The notes: generated by a model from the sequence alone, not told the origin. Counted from the stretch's first letter, positions 17,089 through 26,309 are shown. The stretch is 64,000 bases of DNA from Ruminococcus sp. YE71 (GCF_900119155.1 NZ_FPIR01000018.1:24829-88828); one strand, 5' to 3'. A program made the numbers and translations.

Positions 17089-18207
17089 TTACTCATAGTC
17101 TCTCCACCAGCGTTCATGGAAACTTTCGGAATCATTCAGATACATGGTTTCGCAGAGCTTTGGTGTTATAACTTCAATATTCCTTTCTTCGCAGGCGGCA
17201 GTCAGCCTTTCGGGAGAATCGTCCCAGCCATGATCGGAAAGTACGAAAGCTCCCCAGTGGACAGGCATAACAGCCTTTGCGCGAAGTGTTTCGGCAGCAA
17301 GGGCGCTCTCTTCGGGGAACATATGCCAGTAGTGCCAGTTGATACTGTACTGCCCACAGTCTGGCATAAACAGATCAAATTCACCGAAACGCTTGTGTAT
17401 CTCCTCAAAATGTGCGCCGTAGCCGGTGTCGCTGCTTTCGAGTATCTGATGATATTTGTCCTTTAATACCCACGAACAGAAAAGTGTCGTCTGCTGATTA
17501 TCAAGCGCCCTGCCCGATTTGTGGTTAGCAGGGGTGCAGTATATTTCCAGTCCGTCAAGGTCAAAGCTCTCCCACCACGCAAGGTTCGTTACCTTGCTGT
17601 CATCGTCTATCCAGCGTGTGATATGCTTGTCGATACCAAGGTGAACTATGTAGTGAGCGGTCTTGCTTTCAAGCGCTTTTATCGTGTCCATATCAAGGTG
17701 ATCGTAATGGTCGTGGGTGATAGGCACGGCGTCAATACGGGGAAGATCATCGGCTGTTACGGTCGGCTCGGTAAATCGTGCAGGACCTGCCCATTGTACA
17801 GGCGATGAGCGCTTGCTGAACACGGGGTCAACGAGGATATTTTTACCGTTCATCTGTATCAGCGACGAAGAATGTCCCAGCCATGTTATGACCACATCGT
17901 CCTCGCTTTCCTTTGCAAAGTCGGGGGTCATCACGGGAAGCCCGGTCTTTGGCGAGGTTTCCTTTGATGATACTCTGTTGTCGGCGTTTATGCCTTCAAG
18001 CTCCCACTCGGAGGGGTAATTGAAATGCTTGCCGTCAAAATACCCCTCTGCTCTTTTGGCATAGTCCTCACGGTCTGCTTTGTTCGGTCTGCCGCCGAAA
18101 ACAGGATATGCCCGCATGAAAATGAGAGCAGCTACTATTACCGCAATTATGATAATTACTATCCAAAGCAAAACTCTCACTGCCCTGTGTTTTTTGATAA
18201 ACTTCAC
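17089..18207 (-). CDS. Membrane-anchored metallo-beta-lactamase-fold hydrolase (NAPE-PLD/UlaG-like)
   Basis: A 372-aa protein with one N-terminal transmembrane helix (about 11-31) and an MBL-fold domain. Metal ligands are visible: THDHYDHLD, then Asp in SSDTGYG, then His in VMPVHWGAF. WLGHSSSLIQMNGKNILVDP is typical of the NAPE-PLD-like branch. Active on phosphodiesters or lactones in relatives; substrate here unknown. A paralogue lies at 51170-52276. It is 5 bases from the aldo/keto reductase gene in the TetR operon. Confidence 0.88.
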   Translation of the reverse strand: MKFIKKHRAVRVLLWIVIIIIAVIVAALIFMRAYPVFGGRPNKADREDYAKRAEGYFDGKHFNYPSEWELEGINADNRVSSKETSPKTGLPVMTPDFAKESEDDVVITWLGHSSSLIQMNGKNILVDPVFSKRSSPVQWAGPARFTEPTVTADDLPRIDAVPITHDHYDHLDMDTIKALESKTAHYIVHLGIDKHITRWIDDDSKVTNLAWWESFDLDGLEIYCTPANHKSGRALDNQQTTLFCSWVLKDKYHQILESSDTGYGAHFEEIHKRFGEFDLFMPDCGQYSINWHYWHMFPEESALAAETLRAKAVMPVHWGAFVLSDHGWDDSPERLTAACEERNIEVITPKLCETMYLNDSESFHERWWRDYE

Positions 18208-18211
18208 CCGA

Positions 18212-19147
18212 TCACTTCATTTCCTTTTCCCAGAAGCGTATCACATTCAATCCGAGACCGTCGGCAACGCTCTCAAGATCCTTTACCTCTTCGGCAGTCA
18301 GCGTGATATTTGCCGCCTTAACAGCGTCCTCAACGTGGTTCACCTTAGTTACACCGATTATCGGGAGCGTACCCTTTGCGACAGCCCACGCAACAGGCAC
18401 CTGTGCGATACCCACGCCGTACTTGTCGGCGATCTTGCCGAGAGCCTTGTTCATGACCTCCAGCTTGTCGAGAATTGGGTTGTAGCTGTCTGCTCTTGCC
18501 GAGCCTGCGGGCATCGGGTGAGCTGTATCATACTTGCCCGAAAGTGCGCCCTGCTCCAGCACCATATACGAGAAGAACGTGATATCGTTCTCTTTGCAGT
18601 AGTCCAAAATGCCCGAATCCTCCGAGGAACGGTTGATAAGGCTGTAATGGTTTTGTACAGCCGAGAGTTTCAAGCCATGTGCCGCAAGTATCTCTGCTGC
18701 CTGCTTTATTTCCGCAAGGTTGTGATTTGATACACCGATCAGCGGTACATTGTCCTTGCCCTCGAAATATTTCGCAAGTTCCTCTATCCACTTAGGAGCG
18801 TCCCATACGTTGTGGATCCAGTAAATATCAAAGCGGTCAAGCTCCATAAGTTTAAGCTGCATTTCGATCATGTCTTTCATAGCTGTCGGAGACGAACCGT
18901 CTGCACACTGCGGTGTGAACTTATCGGAAATCAGATAACTCTCTCTTGGCAAGCTCTTTACAAAGCCTGCAAGCATCTTCTCGGAAGTGCCCATACCGTA
19001 GGCATAAGCGGTATCCCACAGGTTCAGACCATTCTCCATAGCCTTGTCGAAGATCGGGCGGAGAGTATCAGCCGTCAGGCTGCCGCCGAATGTTCCGTCA
19101 TTGCCCCAAGCCCACGCACCGAGGGCGATCTTTGGTAAATTAGTCAT
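18212..19147 (-). CDS. Aldo/keto reductase
   Basis: A 311-aa NADPH-dependent carbonyl reductase. The catalytic tetrad is Asp45, Tyr50 (WDTAYAYG), Lys76 (ISDKF) and His112 (YWIHNVW). The C-terminal NADP-binding stretch with IIGVTKVNHVEDA is present. Ribosome site GGAGGTAATCGCT precedes the ATG. Being in a TetR-regulated set with flavin reductase and flavodoxin suggests removal of reactive carbonyls or quinones. Confidence 0.9.
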   Translation of the reverse strand: MTNLPKIALGAWAWGNDGTFGGSLTADTLRPIFDKAMENGLNLWDTAYAYGMGTSEKMLAGFVKSLPRESYLISDKFTPQCADGSSPTAMKDMIEMQLKLMELDRFDIYWIHNVWDAPKWIEELAKYFEGKDNVPLIGVSNHNLAEIKQAAEILAAHGLKLSAVQNHYSLINRSSEDSGILDYCKENDITFFSYMVLEQGALSGKYDTAHPMPAGSARADSYNPILDKLEVMNKALGKIADKYGVGIAQVPVAWAVAKGTLPIIGVTKVNHVEDAVKAANITLTAEEVKDLESVADGLGLNVIRFWEKEMK

Positions 19148-19160
19148 AGCGATTACCTCC

Positions 19161-19781
19161 TTAAATTTTTCTGCTTAATAACTGCAGCACACAGGAATAA
19201 ATGATCTCGTAAATGCTGTGCATCTTGAAATCTAATTTTGCTTCACGCATGGCATCAAGCTGTTTTTGTGTTGCGACCGAATACGGATACACTCCGAACA
19301 GGAACGGAAAGAATACAAATATAAAGCTCTCGCAGTCTGTTTCGGGGAAAAACTTTTTGACACAGGCTCTCACCGCATCAAGTGATGCACCGTAAGCCGC
19401 CTTGAACTCTGTTAGCCGTTCAGGTCGGGAATGCTCCTCCATATCGTAATGATTCATGGCAAGCAGTTTCAATAGCTGCTGCCGCTTTTCAAGGGAATGC
19501 GCAAGTGCCGATGCAAAATCCTCCGCAGACATTGCGCTGTTTTCATCGGCAAGAGAAACAAGCTCCGCCGCCCACAGCTCATATTCACGCTGCATCAGGG
19601 CAAGGAAAATTTCCTCCTTTGTCTGAAAATAATTGTATATGGACGGACGGGAGAAGCTGGTCTCCACGCTGATCTCTTTGAGAGTGATCTCCTTGAAGCT
19701 CATGACCTGATAGAGCTTTTCGCAGGCGTTTACGATCTCCTCCTTGCGTGAAGCTGTCAGCTCCGGTGAACCCTTTGGCAT
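19161..19781 (-). CDS. TetR-family repressor
   Basis: A 206-aa protein. The N-terminal helix-turn-helix spans about 12-60 (ITLKEISVETSFSRPSIYNY then FQTKEEIF). The Met at 19781 follows AAGGAGGCTTAACA; longer versions lack such a site. It is the second gene of the operon that starts at 20335. Two TGACACnGTGTCA palindromes in the operon promoter are its probable targets, so it would repress its own operon until a ligand binds. Confidence 0.9.
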   Translation of the reverse strand: MPKGSPELTASRKEEIVNACEKLYQVMSFKEITLKEISVETSFSRPSIYNYFQTKEEIFLALMQREYELWAAELVSLADENSAMSAEDFASALAHSLEKRQQLLKLLAMNHYDMEEHSRPERLTEFKAAYGASLDAVRACVKKFFPETDCESFIFVFFPFLFGVYPYSVATQKQLDAMREAKLDFKMHSIYEIIYSCVLQLLSRKI

Positions 19782-19783
19782 TG

Positions 19784-20335
19784 TTAAGCCTCCTTGTTTT
19801 TGAAGCTCAGGCATTTGCCTACCACATCGCCTGTCCTCAAATACTGGTAATTGGGGAACTCGAACAGCACAGGTCTGACCTTTGTGTAATCGGGCTTGCC
19901 CTTGTCGTTCAGGCAGCTTTCCTCAACGTAGGTGTTGTCTATGGTGCAGATAAAGCTCTCGAAATTCGGTGTTTTATAAATATCGGCAACAGTACACTCC
20001 AATGTGAGATTTGCCGCCTTAATAATAGGTGTGCCGTTTTCGCCAACCTCATATTCAAAAAGCTCTGACTTGTCATTCTTTGCACCTGTAACAGAACCTG
20101 AAACATCAACAGCGGGCAGCATTTCCTCAGTCACAAGACTGATCGACAGCTTGCCGTTATCCTTGATAACATGATTGATAAAATGCGGCTCTGCAAGGCT
20201 CACAAGAATGCGGTCATGACCGATGATACCGATGTGTGCAACAAGTGTCCATGTGGGCTTGTCACCGTTCATTGCTCCGATCACAGTCACAGGTGTGGGG
20301 TAGAGTGCCAACTTGGTTTCAATGCTCTTTTTCAT
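19784..20335 (-). CDS. Flavin reductase-like (FMN-binding split barrel) protein
   Basis: A 183-aa protein of the flavin reductase/DIM6 type. The N-terminus KLALYPTPVTVIGAMNGDKP and SLAEPHFINHVIKDNGKLSI are typical FMN-binding stretches. The ATG at 20335 follows AGGAGTGATCTTT. First gene of the TetR operon; its stop (19784) is 3 bases from the TetR start, so the two are coupled. Confidence 0.88.
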   Translation of the reverse strand: MKKSIETKLALYPTPVTVIGAMNGDKPTWTLVAHIGIIGHDRILVSLAEPHFINHVIKDNGKLSISLVTEEMLPAVDVSGSVTGAKNDKSELFEYEVGENGTPIIKAANLTLECTVADIYKTPNFESFICTIDNTYVEESCLNDKGKPDYTKVRPVLFEFPNYQYLRTGDVVGKCLSFKNKEA

Positions 20336-20359
20336 AAAGATCACTCCTATTGTTTATTC

Positions 20360-20409
20360 TGACACAGTGTCATTATAAGTATTATATCGCTATTCTGACA
20401 CGGTGTCAA
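20360..20409 (-). promoter_or_regulatory. TetR operon promoter with two operators
   Basis: Minus strand: -35 TTGACA (20404-20409), 17-bp spacer, -10 TATAAT (20381-20386). Two perfect palindromes TGACACnGTGTCA lie at 20396-20408, overlapping the -35, and at 20360-20372, over the transcript start. Their centres are 36 bp apart. This is a textbook repression layout. Confidence 0.88.
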
Positions 20410-20519
20410 TATATTTTAGCTGATTTTTCAAAAATCATTATATTCTACAAATTTAACATTTGTCATTTATGAAAAATAACCAAAGGTTTTGCAAAAGACT
20501 GATAGATTTGCTTATTAAC

Positions 20520-21182
20520 TCATTTGGACAATTGTTCCTTCACAAACTCCCTTATACTGTTTTCCTCATCAGAAACAGAGCCGCCTTTGACAGACCGAGC
20601 CTCAACAACATTCGCATCGGGTTCAAGCTCTCTGATAGTTTTAACAGTAGATGAATAACCGCTGCCCTCGTGAGTTATGAATACATAGATATTCTTTCCA
20701 GAAAGATCGTATTCCTCAAAGAATGAATATACGGGCATCGGGAGATCTGCCCACCAGTTGGGGAAGGCAAGCCATATCGTGTCATAGTCGTCGATATTTT
20801 CAAAGCCGTATTTCAGCTTCGGTCTCTTGTTATCCGCCTGCTCCTGCTTTGCCTGATCAACTGTGGCATCATAATCAACGGGATAACTTTCCTCCGATAC
20901 TATCTCAAATACCTCGCAGTCAGCTTCATCGGCGATCCATTCAGCCATAAGCTGTGCATTGCCCTTTAGTTCACCGTCGATGCGGTTGAGACTTGCACTT
21001 GTAACTGCGTCAATATCACTCGGAAAATCTGTGTTGCCGACCCGACTGAAATAAACTGCTGCCGATTTGTTTATAGGCACAGTTTTCACATCTTTATTAT
21101 TATCTGAAGAGTCTCCGCAGGCTGTCAGAAGCACTGCCGCAATAGTCATTGATATAATAATAGCTGTATTGTTCCCGTTCAT
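20520..21182 (-). CDS. Flavodoxin-domain lipoprotein
   Basis: A protein of about 220 aa with a lipoprotein signal (LLTAC) and a flavodoxin domain: AAVYFSRVGNTDFP, WLAFPNWWADLPMPVYSF and FITHEGSGYSSTVKTI. It differs from the one at 16344 in the FMN loop and length. The ATG at 21182 follows AGGGAGATACGGTC; an ATG overlapping the upstream stop (21200) is an alternative. Third gene of the LysR-facing operon 22893-20520. Confidence 0.85.
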   Translation of the reverse strand: MNGNNTAIIISMTIAAVLLTACGDSSDNNKDVKTVPINKSAAVYFSRVGNTDFPSDIDAVTSASLNRIDGELKGNAQLMAEWIADEADCEVFEIVSEESYPVDYDATVDQAKQEQADNKRPKLKYGFENIDDYDTIWLAFPNWWADLPMPVYSFFEEYDLSGKNIYVFITHEGSGYSSTVKTIRELEPDANVVEARSVKGGSVSDEENSIREFVKEQLSK

Positions 21183-21196
21183 GACCGTATCTCCCT

Positions 21197-21763
21197 TCAT
21201 TCGGCAAGTTCTATCCTTACTTCATAGTTGCCGTCCAGACTGCTGATTGTTTCAAGCGGACAAGTTATCACCCCGATATTCACCTGATAGCCGTATTGCT
21301 CCGAGGATTCCTCGTCCTCAAAAAGAATGGTGAAATATGGTGCATTGGTAGCATAATCAATATCGCCGTTAAGCCAGCCGTAGTGGACTTCATCCTCGTT
21401 ATATGGAAGCTCCTCTGTAACACCGCAAAAATCATGGGAATATCTGCTGACACTTTGCGTATACGGCAGCTTGGCGATAAGTGCCTTAGCAGTCTCGGAA
21501 TCATTCAGCACCCCGGGAATGACCGTATCACCGAAATACATATTTATTTTTGTACCATTCTCCATTGGCTTCCTTGTGGGCATTGTTTTGTCCTCTGTCT
21601 GCATATCTGCATTATCCTTTGCGACAGCTTCACCACCTTGTGCGGCTGAAGCAGTCGAATTGCCGGCGGCTGTTTCTTCCGATGACGATTCTGAACTTCC
21701 GCAGGCAGTAAGAAGTGTTCCTGCCATTATAATTGCTGCGGCGATAGTTATTGCTTTTTTCAT
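21197..21763 (-). CDS. Cyclophilin-like fold lipoprotein
   Basis: A 188-aa lipoprotein: signal peptide with lipobox LLTAC, a Ser/Glu-rich linker, then a cyclophilin-like beta-barrel domain (INMYFGDTVIPGVLND then SETAKALIAKLPYTQSV). The Met at 21763 follows GGAGGAACCAGA. Domains of this type share the fold of cyclophilins but not the proline isomerase residues; their role is unknown. Confidence 0.75.
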   Translation of the reverse strand: MKKAITIAAAIIMAGTLLTACGSSESSSEETAAGNSTASAAQGGEAVAKDNADMQTEDKTMPTRKPMENGTKINMYFGDTVIPGVLNDSETAKALIAKLPYTQSVSRYSHDFCGVTEELPYNEDEVHYGWLNGDIDYATNAPYFTILFEDEESSEQYGYQVNIGVITCPLETISSLDGNYEVRIELAE

Positions 21764-21780
21764 TCTGGTTCCTCCTTCGT

Positions 21781-22893
21781 TTATTCCAAACTGATCGTTA
21801 ATGATACATCTTCGCTGCCAAGCAGCTCTTCCATAGAACGTCCGGAGCTGTCTGTGATGTGTCCGAGCCTTGTGTAGCTCCATGAATTAGAACCGTAGAA
21901 TACCACGATCTGATCTCCCGAATACAGCACGATGTCTCCCGAGCTTGTTGTGGTCTGCACATCTTCCCTCGGCAGACTTGTTCCGATAGAGCCTACCTGC
22001 TCAAAACCGCCGTACATTGACATTTGGATAGTCAGTCCACCGTTTTGGCAAAGGTCTTTCAGCGCTTTGACAGAAGCATTATCCTCCCAGTCAACAGTGA
22101 CCGGTATTCCTGCTATTTCCATTTTCAATGAAAATTCCTCCTCCGGAATGATCTCGGTTGTTGTGACTTCTTCGCTTTGAGCAGGCGGCTCAGTCACAGG
22201 CGGTTGATCGGAGGTCGTAGTCTGCTCTTTGGTGGCTGTTGTGGTGGTAGTACTTGTTGTAGTTGTAGTAGTTATGGTTGTAGGTGCTGCTGACGTAGTT
22301 GTGGCAGATGTAGTGCTTGTAGTTGTAGTTATTGCAGCGGCAGTGGCTTCCGTCCTTGTCTGTTTGGTGGTGATTGCAGAAGTTGTTTCGGAAACCGTTT
22401 CATTTTCTGACGTGTTTGGCACGGGAGTAACATTATGACTGTCTGCATCGGCAGAGAACCTCACGGTCACATTCCCATTTCCAAGCACTTCTTCAAGCCC
22501 GGTGGTATTCTCAATATATCCTATGTCGGTGTATGAATATCCGCTTGAAAAGCTGTCATAGAACAACACAAGGCAGTCATCACCGTACAGCTTTATATCA
22601 CCCTTGCTGATATGCCCTGCAACCTTGCTGCTTGCAGTAAAGCTGTCGGTAAAATTGTAATACTTCTCATTACCGTTGAGTTCATTCATATCAAGCTCCA
22701 ACGGCAGACGTGAATACAGCTCATCTGCTGTTTTGTTATCGTAAAGAACGACTGTAAAGCTCCTTCCATTCACCATAAGAGTCATACTCCTGTCCGACAC
22801 CTTTTCCTGTCTTGAAACAACAAAGACTATCACTGATATGATTATCGCAGCAGCGGCTGTTATAGTTATCAGTATCGGTTTTGACATTTTCAT
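21781..22893 (-). CDS. Membrane-anchored protein with two cyclophilin-like domains and Thr-rich linker
   Basis: A 370-aa protein with an N-terminal signal anchor (about 5-25), a first cyclophilin-like domain (about 35-150, DNKTADELYSRLP and GHISKGDIKLYGDD), a Thr/Ala-rich linker of about 100 residues coded by near-repetitive ACT/ACA/ACC codons, and a second domain (about 255-370). The first domain is very close to the proteins at 45561 and 46285. Likely exposed outside the membrane. First gene of the operon, preceded by the LysR-type operator. GGGAGGCGATCGG precedes the ATG. Confidence 0.78.
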   Translation of the reverse strand: MKMSKPILITITAAAAIIISVIVFVVSRQEKVSDRSMTLMVNGRSFTVVLYDNKTADELYSRLPLELDMNELNGNEKYYNFTDSFTASSKVAGHISKGDIKLYGDDCLVLFYDSFSSGYSYTDIGYIENTTGLEEVLGNGNVTVRFSADADSHNVTPVPNTSENETVSETTSAITTKQTRTEATAAAITTTTSTTSATTTSAAPTTITTTTTTSTTTTTATKEQTTTSDQPPVTEPPAQSEEVTTTEIIPEEEFSLKMEIAGIPVTVDWEDNASVKALKDLCQNGGLTIQMSMYGGFEQVGSIGTSLPREDVQTTTSSGDIVLYSGDQIVVFYGSNSWSYTRLGHITDSSGRSMEELLGSEDVSLTISLE

Positions 22894-22920
22894 CCGATCG
22901 CCTCCCGGTTCGTTTTTTAT

Positions 22921-23005
22921 ATTGTATCACAGAATTGGTCAAATTACAAATACCTATATTAAATACAGCAATATGCTTGACAGTTATATTGATTCGTGGT
23001 ATAAT
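22921..23005. promoter_or_regulatory. Divergent promoters with LysR-type operator (site 1)
   Basis: Minus strand: -35 TTGTAA (22944-22949), 17 bp, -10 TACAAT (22921-22926). Plus strand: -35 TTGACA (22977-22982), 17 bp, -10 TATAAT (23000-23005). Operator ATTACAAATACCTATATT and following AAATA at 22943-22965 covers the minus-strand -35. The same plan recurs at 26701-26785, 50134-50218 and 52306-52349. Confidence 0.8.
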
Positions 23006-23028
23006 CAATATAGAATGGAGGTCGGATA

Positions 23029-23910
23029 ATGGATATTCGTGTACTGAAATATTTTCTCGCAGTGGCAAGAGAACAGAGCTTTTCGGTTGCAGCCGAGCGG
23101 CTTTACCTGTCACAGCCCACTCTGTCACGCCAGATCAAGGAGCTTGAGGACGAGCTTGGCACACAGCTTCTGATCCGAAGCAGCAAGGGTGTTACACTCA
23201 CCGAGGAAGGCTTAATACTCCGTGCAAGAGCCGAGGAGATCAAGGAACTTCTGGACAAGACCGAGCAGGAAGTCCGCAAAAGCGGAGAGCAAGTTTCGGG
23301 TATGGTGTACATAGGCGCAGGGGAGACATATGCTGTCAAGCTGATAGCCGATACAGCAAAAAAACTGAATGCCTATTATCCCGATATACAGTACAGCATT
23401 TACAGTGCTGATGCAAGCGATGTGCTTGAAAAGCTGGATAGGGGTCTGCTTGATTTCGGAATCGTGTTCCAGAATGTGGATACTTCAAAATACAACACTG
23501 TCCCACTGCCGCTGAAAGACACCTTCGGTGTGCTGATGCGCAAGGATTCTCCGCTTGCAAAAAAGGAAAACGTAACTCTTTCCGACCTCAAAGGTCAGCC
23601 GCTTATCATTCCGAGACAGCCCAATCACAACTCCATGTTTCTCGATATGCTGGGCATTGATGAGGAGAACGTTCAGATCACGGCGCAGTACAATCTTCTG
23701 TACAACGGCTCCGTTATGGCAAGCGAGGGAATGGGATATTGCATTTGTATAGACCGCCTTATCAACGTGACGGGTGACAGCAATATGTGCTTCAAGCCCT
23801 TTTCTCCTGCGATAGAAGCAAGCAGTTCCTTTGTCTGGAAGCGCAACGCAGTCTTTTCGAGAGCGGCGGAGAAATATCTGCTGGAATTTACCCGAAATCT
23901 GAAAGCATAA
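23029..23910 (+). CDS. LysR-family regulator
   Basis: A 293-aa protein with a winged helix-turn-helix (about 3-60: FSVAAERLYLSQPTLSRQIK) and a ligand-binding domain of the PBP-II fold. About 70 per cent alike by eye to the second LysR at 50240 over much of its length. It faces the operon 22893-20520 and shares an operator-containing gap with it. GGAGGTCGGATA precedes the ATG. Confidence 0.9.
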   Translation: MDIRVLKYFLAVAREQSFSVAAERLYLSQPTLSRQIKELEDELGTQLLIRSSKGVTLTEEGLILRARAEEIKELLDKTEQEVRKSGEQVSGMVYIGAGETYAVKLIADTAKKLNAYYPDIQYSIYSADASDVLEKLDRGLLDFGIVFQNVDTSKYNTVPLPLKDTFGVLMRKDSPLAKKENVTLSDLKGQPLIIPRQPNHNSMFLDMLGIDEENVQITAQYNLLYNGSVMASEGMGYCICIDRLINVTGDSNMCFKPFSPAIEASSSFVWKRNAVFSRAAEKYLLEFTRNLKA

Positions 23911-23912
23911 AT

Positions 23913-23946
23913 AAACGCCATACCGTATAGCTGCGGTATGGCGTTT
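23913..23946. terminator. Bidirectional terminator between lysR and ADH
   Basis: AAACGCCATACC and GGTATGGCGTTT form a 12-bp stem between two convergent genes, with T/A runs on both sides. Confidence 0.85.
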
Positions 23947-23950
23947 GATA

Positions 23951-25117
23951 TTACATACTTGCTTTCAGAACCTTGACGACCTCGTCACGGTCAAGCACCT
24001 TGTAGCCGCCGTCCAGAATGATCGTGCCGTCTGCGATACCCTCGATCATATCGTCCGTAACGCCCAGCTCGGAGATCTTCATCACAAGACCAAGCTCTTT
24101 CATCCAGTTTTCCATTGCTGCAAGACCAGCCTCGGCAAGCTGTTCGTCAGTTTTACCATCGGGAGAAATGCCCCAGACCTCTGTTGCAAATCTCGCAAAC
24201 TTTTTCAGACCGTAAGGCATGATATATCTGTAGTACGGCAGTGATACCGCCGCAAGTGTCATTCCGTGTGTCGCATCGGTATACGCACCTACAGACTGAC
24301 CGAGCATATGCACCATCCAGTCGGTAGACTTGCCCCGTGAAACAAGCGTGTTGAGTGCCCACGTTGCCGTCCACATGATGTTGGAGCGTGCTTCGTAATC
24401 CTGCGTATCTTTCACGGCAATACGGCTTGCGTGGATAAGACCTCTCATCAGACCCTCGCTGATATAGTCGGAGGTGTTGTCGTCCTCGCCCGAAAAATAC
24501 TGCTCGCATATATGGTTCATGATGTCATAAATACCTGCGACCATCTGATATTTCGGCAGGGTCATGGTGTATCTCGGATTGAGGATAGAGAACCTCGGCA
24601 TAACGTCGTCACCAAACACATGACCGATCTTCAAATGCTGCTCGTGATTTGTAATGACCGAACCGCCGTTCATCTCCGAGCCTGTTCCTGCCATTGTCAG
24701 CACGCAGCCTACAGGAACGATCTCGCAGTCAGGCTCTTCAAAGCGGATATAATATTTCTCCCACGGGTCATCATCGCAGTGAACAGAGACCGAAACCGCC
24801 TTTGAGTAGTCACAAACAGAGCCGCCGCCGACAGCAAGGATAAAATCTGTCTTATTCTCACGGGCGATCTTCACGCCCTCTCTGAGCTTGTCAACTGTTG
24901 GGTTCGGCATAACGCCCGAGACCTCGGCAACATTCTTGCCGCATTCTTTAAGAATGGCTGTGATCTCGTCATACAGTCCGCTTTTTTTGATAGAACCTCC
25001 GCCGTAAACAAGCAGGATATTCTCTCCGTACTTTTTCATCTCGTCTTTGAGAAAGCCGAGGGACTCCTCACCAAAATAGAGCCTGGTCGGGTTGTGATAG
25101 CTGAAATTTCCTAACAT
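23951..25117 (-). CDS. Iron-containing alcohol dehydrogenase (BdhA/YqhD type)
   Basis: A 388-aa enzyme. NAD(P)-binding AVGGGS (95-100); metal ligands Asp198, His202, His270 and His284 (GIYDIMNHICEQ and TDATHGM). Relatives reduce aldehydes with NADPH; BdhA/YqhD-type enzymes are often part of aldehyde stress responses. Gene order ADH, Fe-S flavoprotein, acetyltransferase on the minus strand suggests an operon from the promoter at 26701. A paralogue lies at 31576. Confidence 0.92.
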   Translation of the reverse strand: MLGNFSYHNPTRLYFGEESLGFLKDEMKKYGENILLVYGGGSIKKSGLYDEITAILKECGKNVAEVSGVMPNPTVDKLREGVKIARENKTDFILAVGGGSVCDYSKAVSVSVHCDDDPWEKYYIRFEEPDCEIVPVGCVLTMAGTGSEMNGGSVITNHEQHLKIGHVFGDDVMPRFSILNPRYTMTLPKYQMVAGIYDIMNHICEQYFSGEDDNTSDYISEGLMRGLIHASRIAVKDTQDYEARSNIMWTATWALNTLVSRGKSTDWMVHMLGQSVGAYTDATHGMTLAAVSLPYYRYIMPYGLKKFARFATEVWGISPDGKTDEQLAEAGLAAMENWMKELGLVMKISELGVTDDMIEGIADGTIILDGGYKVLDRDEVVKVLKASM

Positions 25118-25137
25118 GATACATACCTCCGTATAAA

Positions 25138-25677
25138 TTATATTTTTCTGCCCATATCAAACGCTTTTTGCAATACGGGATCTCCCTTGATATCGCCCAT
25201 ATCTGTCACACCGCCGCAGAACAGAGTGCCAGCTAATCTTGCTTTTTCAAAGCAGTCTACCCAGCCCTCAATGCCGGAAAATGCCTTTTGCGGAACATAT
25301 TCCTCATCTTCCGCTGCTGCTGCAAGTGCATAGACCTCACGAAACTGATAATCCGAAGGAAACAGCGGATTTGCTCTGTCAAGCATTGTTTTCAGCGCAC
25401 CGCTCATTTCGTAGTAGTAGATCGGTGTAGCAAATACCAGAACATCGGCATGAAGCATTTTCTCACGGATAGTATCTGCATCATCATGCATAAAGCAGCG
25501 CTTCGTCTTTTGACAGACAAAGCAGCCGATGCAGAATTTGATTTCCTTATCCCGCAGGGAGATAACCTCTGCATCGTGTCCTGCCGCCCTTGCTCCTTCT
25601 GCAAATGATAAAGCAAGCTGCTCAGAGTTGGCGTTTTTTCGCAGACTTGACGAGATCACAAGTATTCTTTTACTCAT
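25138..25677 (-). CDS. Iron-sulfur flavoprotein (NADPH-dependent FMN reductase-like)
   Basis: A 179-aa flavodoxin-fold protein. FMN loop SSSLRKNANSEQLALSFAEG and the cysteine motif FCIGCFVCQKTKRC (C-x2-C-x2-C-x5-C) typical of archaeal/clostridial iron-sulfur flavoproteins. ATPIYYYEMSGALKTMLDR is the second FMN-binding loop. Likely a cytoplasmic electron carrier or reductase. A close paralogue is at 46725-47264 (FCKGCFACQKTQRC), in the other LysR locus. Confidence 0.9.
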   Translation of the reverse strand: MSKRILVISSSLRKNANSEQLALSFAEGARAAGHDAEVISLRDKEIKFCIGCFVCQKTKRCFMHDDADTIREKMLHADVLVFATPIYYYEMSGALKTMLDRANPLFPSDYQFREVYALAAAAEDEEYVPQKAFSGIEGWVDCFEKARLAGTLFCGGVTDMGDIKGDPVLQKAFDMGRKI

Positions 25678-25721
25678 AATATCCTAACCTCTCATATATA
25701 ATTTATGGTCACATTTTCTGT

Positions 25722-26309
25722 TCAAAGTACATCAGCAGACTTTGGCATATCATAAATACTCCTCACCACCCTCGCAGGACTGCCAACGGCTATCATATTT
25801 TCGGGAATATCCTTCGTCACCACCGAACCCGCACCGATGACCGCATTATCGCCAATTGTGACACCTGAAAGGATAGTGGAATTTGAGCCTATCCAGACAT
25901 TTTTGCCGATGTGAATGGGCTTTGGTATCAGGTCGTGGCGTTCTTCCGGGAGAAGTCCGTGATTGAGTGTTGCAAGCACAGTGTTGTGACCGATCAGCGC
26001 ACCATCGCCTATCCAGATACCGCCCTGATCCTGAAACTTACAGCCTGCATTGATGAACACGCCCTTGCCGAGATGGATATTCTTTCCGCAGTCGGTATAA
26101 AACGGAGGAAACAGCCCGACCTCCACAGGCGCACCGACAAGCTCGCTCATCAGCACATTTATTTCATCAGGTGTGTGGTAGCGGCTGTTGATCTCCATTG
26201 TGATACGGATCGCATCTTGACTTAACTTGTGCATTGTTTGATGAACACCGCACTCCGCCGTGACCTGTTTGCCGCTGTTCATGTATTCGAGAAATTCTTC
26301 CGTTGTCAT
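25722..26309 (-). CDS. Maltose/galactoside O-acetyltransferase-like (left-handed beta helix)
   Basis: A 195-aa hexapeptide-repeat acetyltransferase. After an N-terminal helical cap come repeats such as IHLGKGVFINAGCKFQDQGG and TIGDNAVIGAGSVVTKDIPE. The catalytic His lies in LATLNHGLL. It transfers acetyl from acetyl-CoA to a sugar or similar. The Met at 26309 follows GGAGGACACAGCA. Part of the operon read from 26701. Confidence 0.9.
   Translation of the reverse strand: MTTEEFLEYMNSGKQVTAECGVHQTMHKLSQDAIRITMEINSRYHTPDEINVLMSELVGAPVEVGLFPPFYTDCGKNIHLGKGVFINAGCKFQDQGGIWIGDGALIGHNTVLATLNHGLLPEERHDLIPKPIHIGKNVWIGSNSTILSGVTIGDNAVIGAGSVVTKDIPENMIAVGSPARVVRSIYDMPKSADVL

Noticed and set aside
21900..22420. 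Simple-sequence repeat in the ACT/ACA codons as a phase-variable tract
   Set aside because: Codons are mixed and the units are multiples of three, so slippage would not switch the frame; it is a flexible linker.
22229..22438. Plus-strand frame rich in Val (MVAVVVVVL...)
   Set aside because: It is the antisense of the Thr-rich linker of the 21781-22893 protein.
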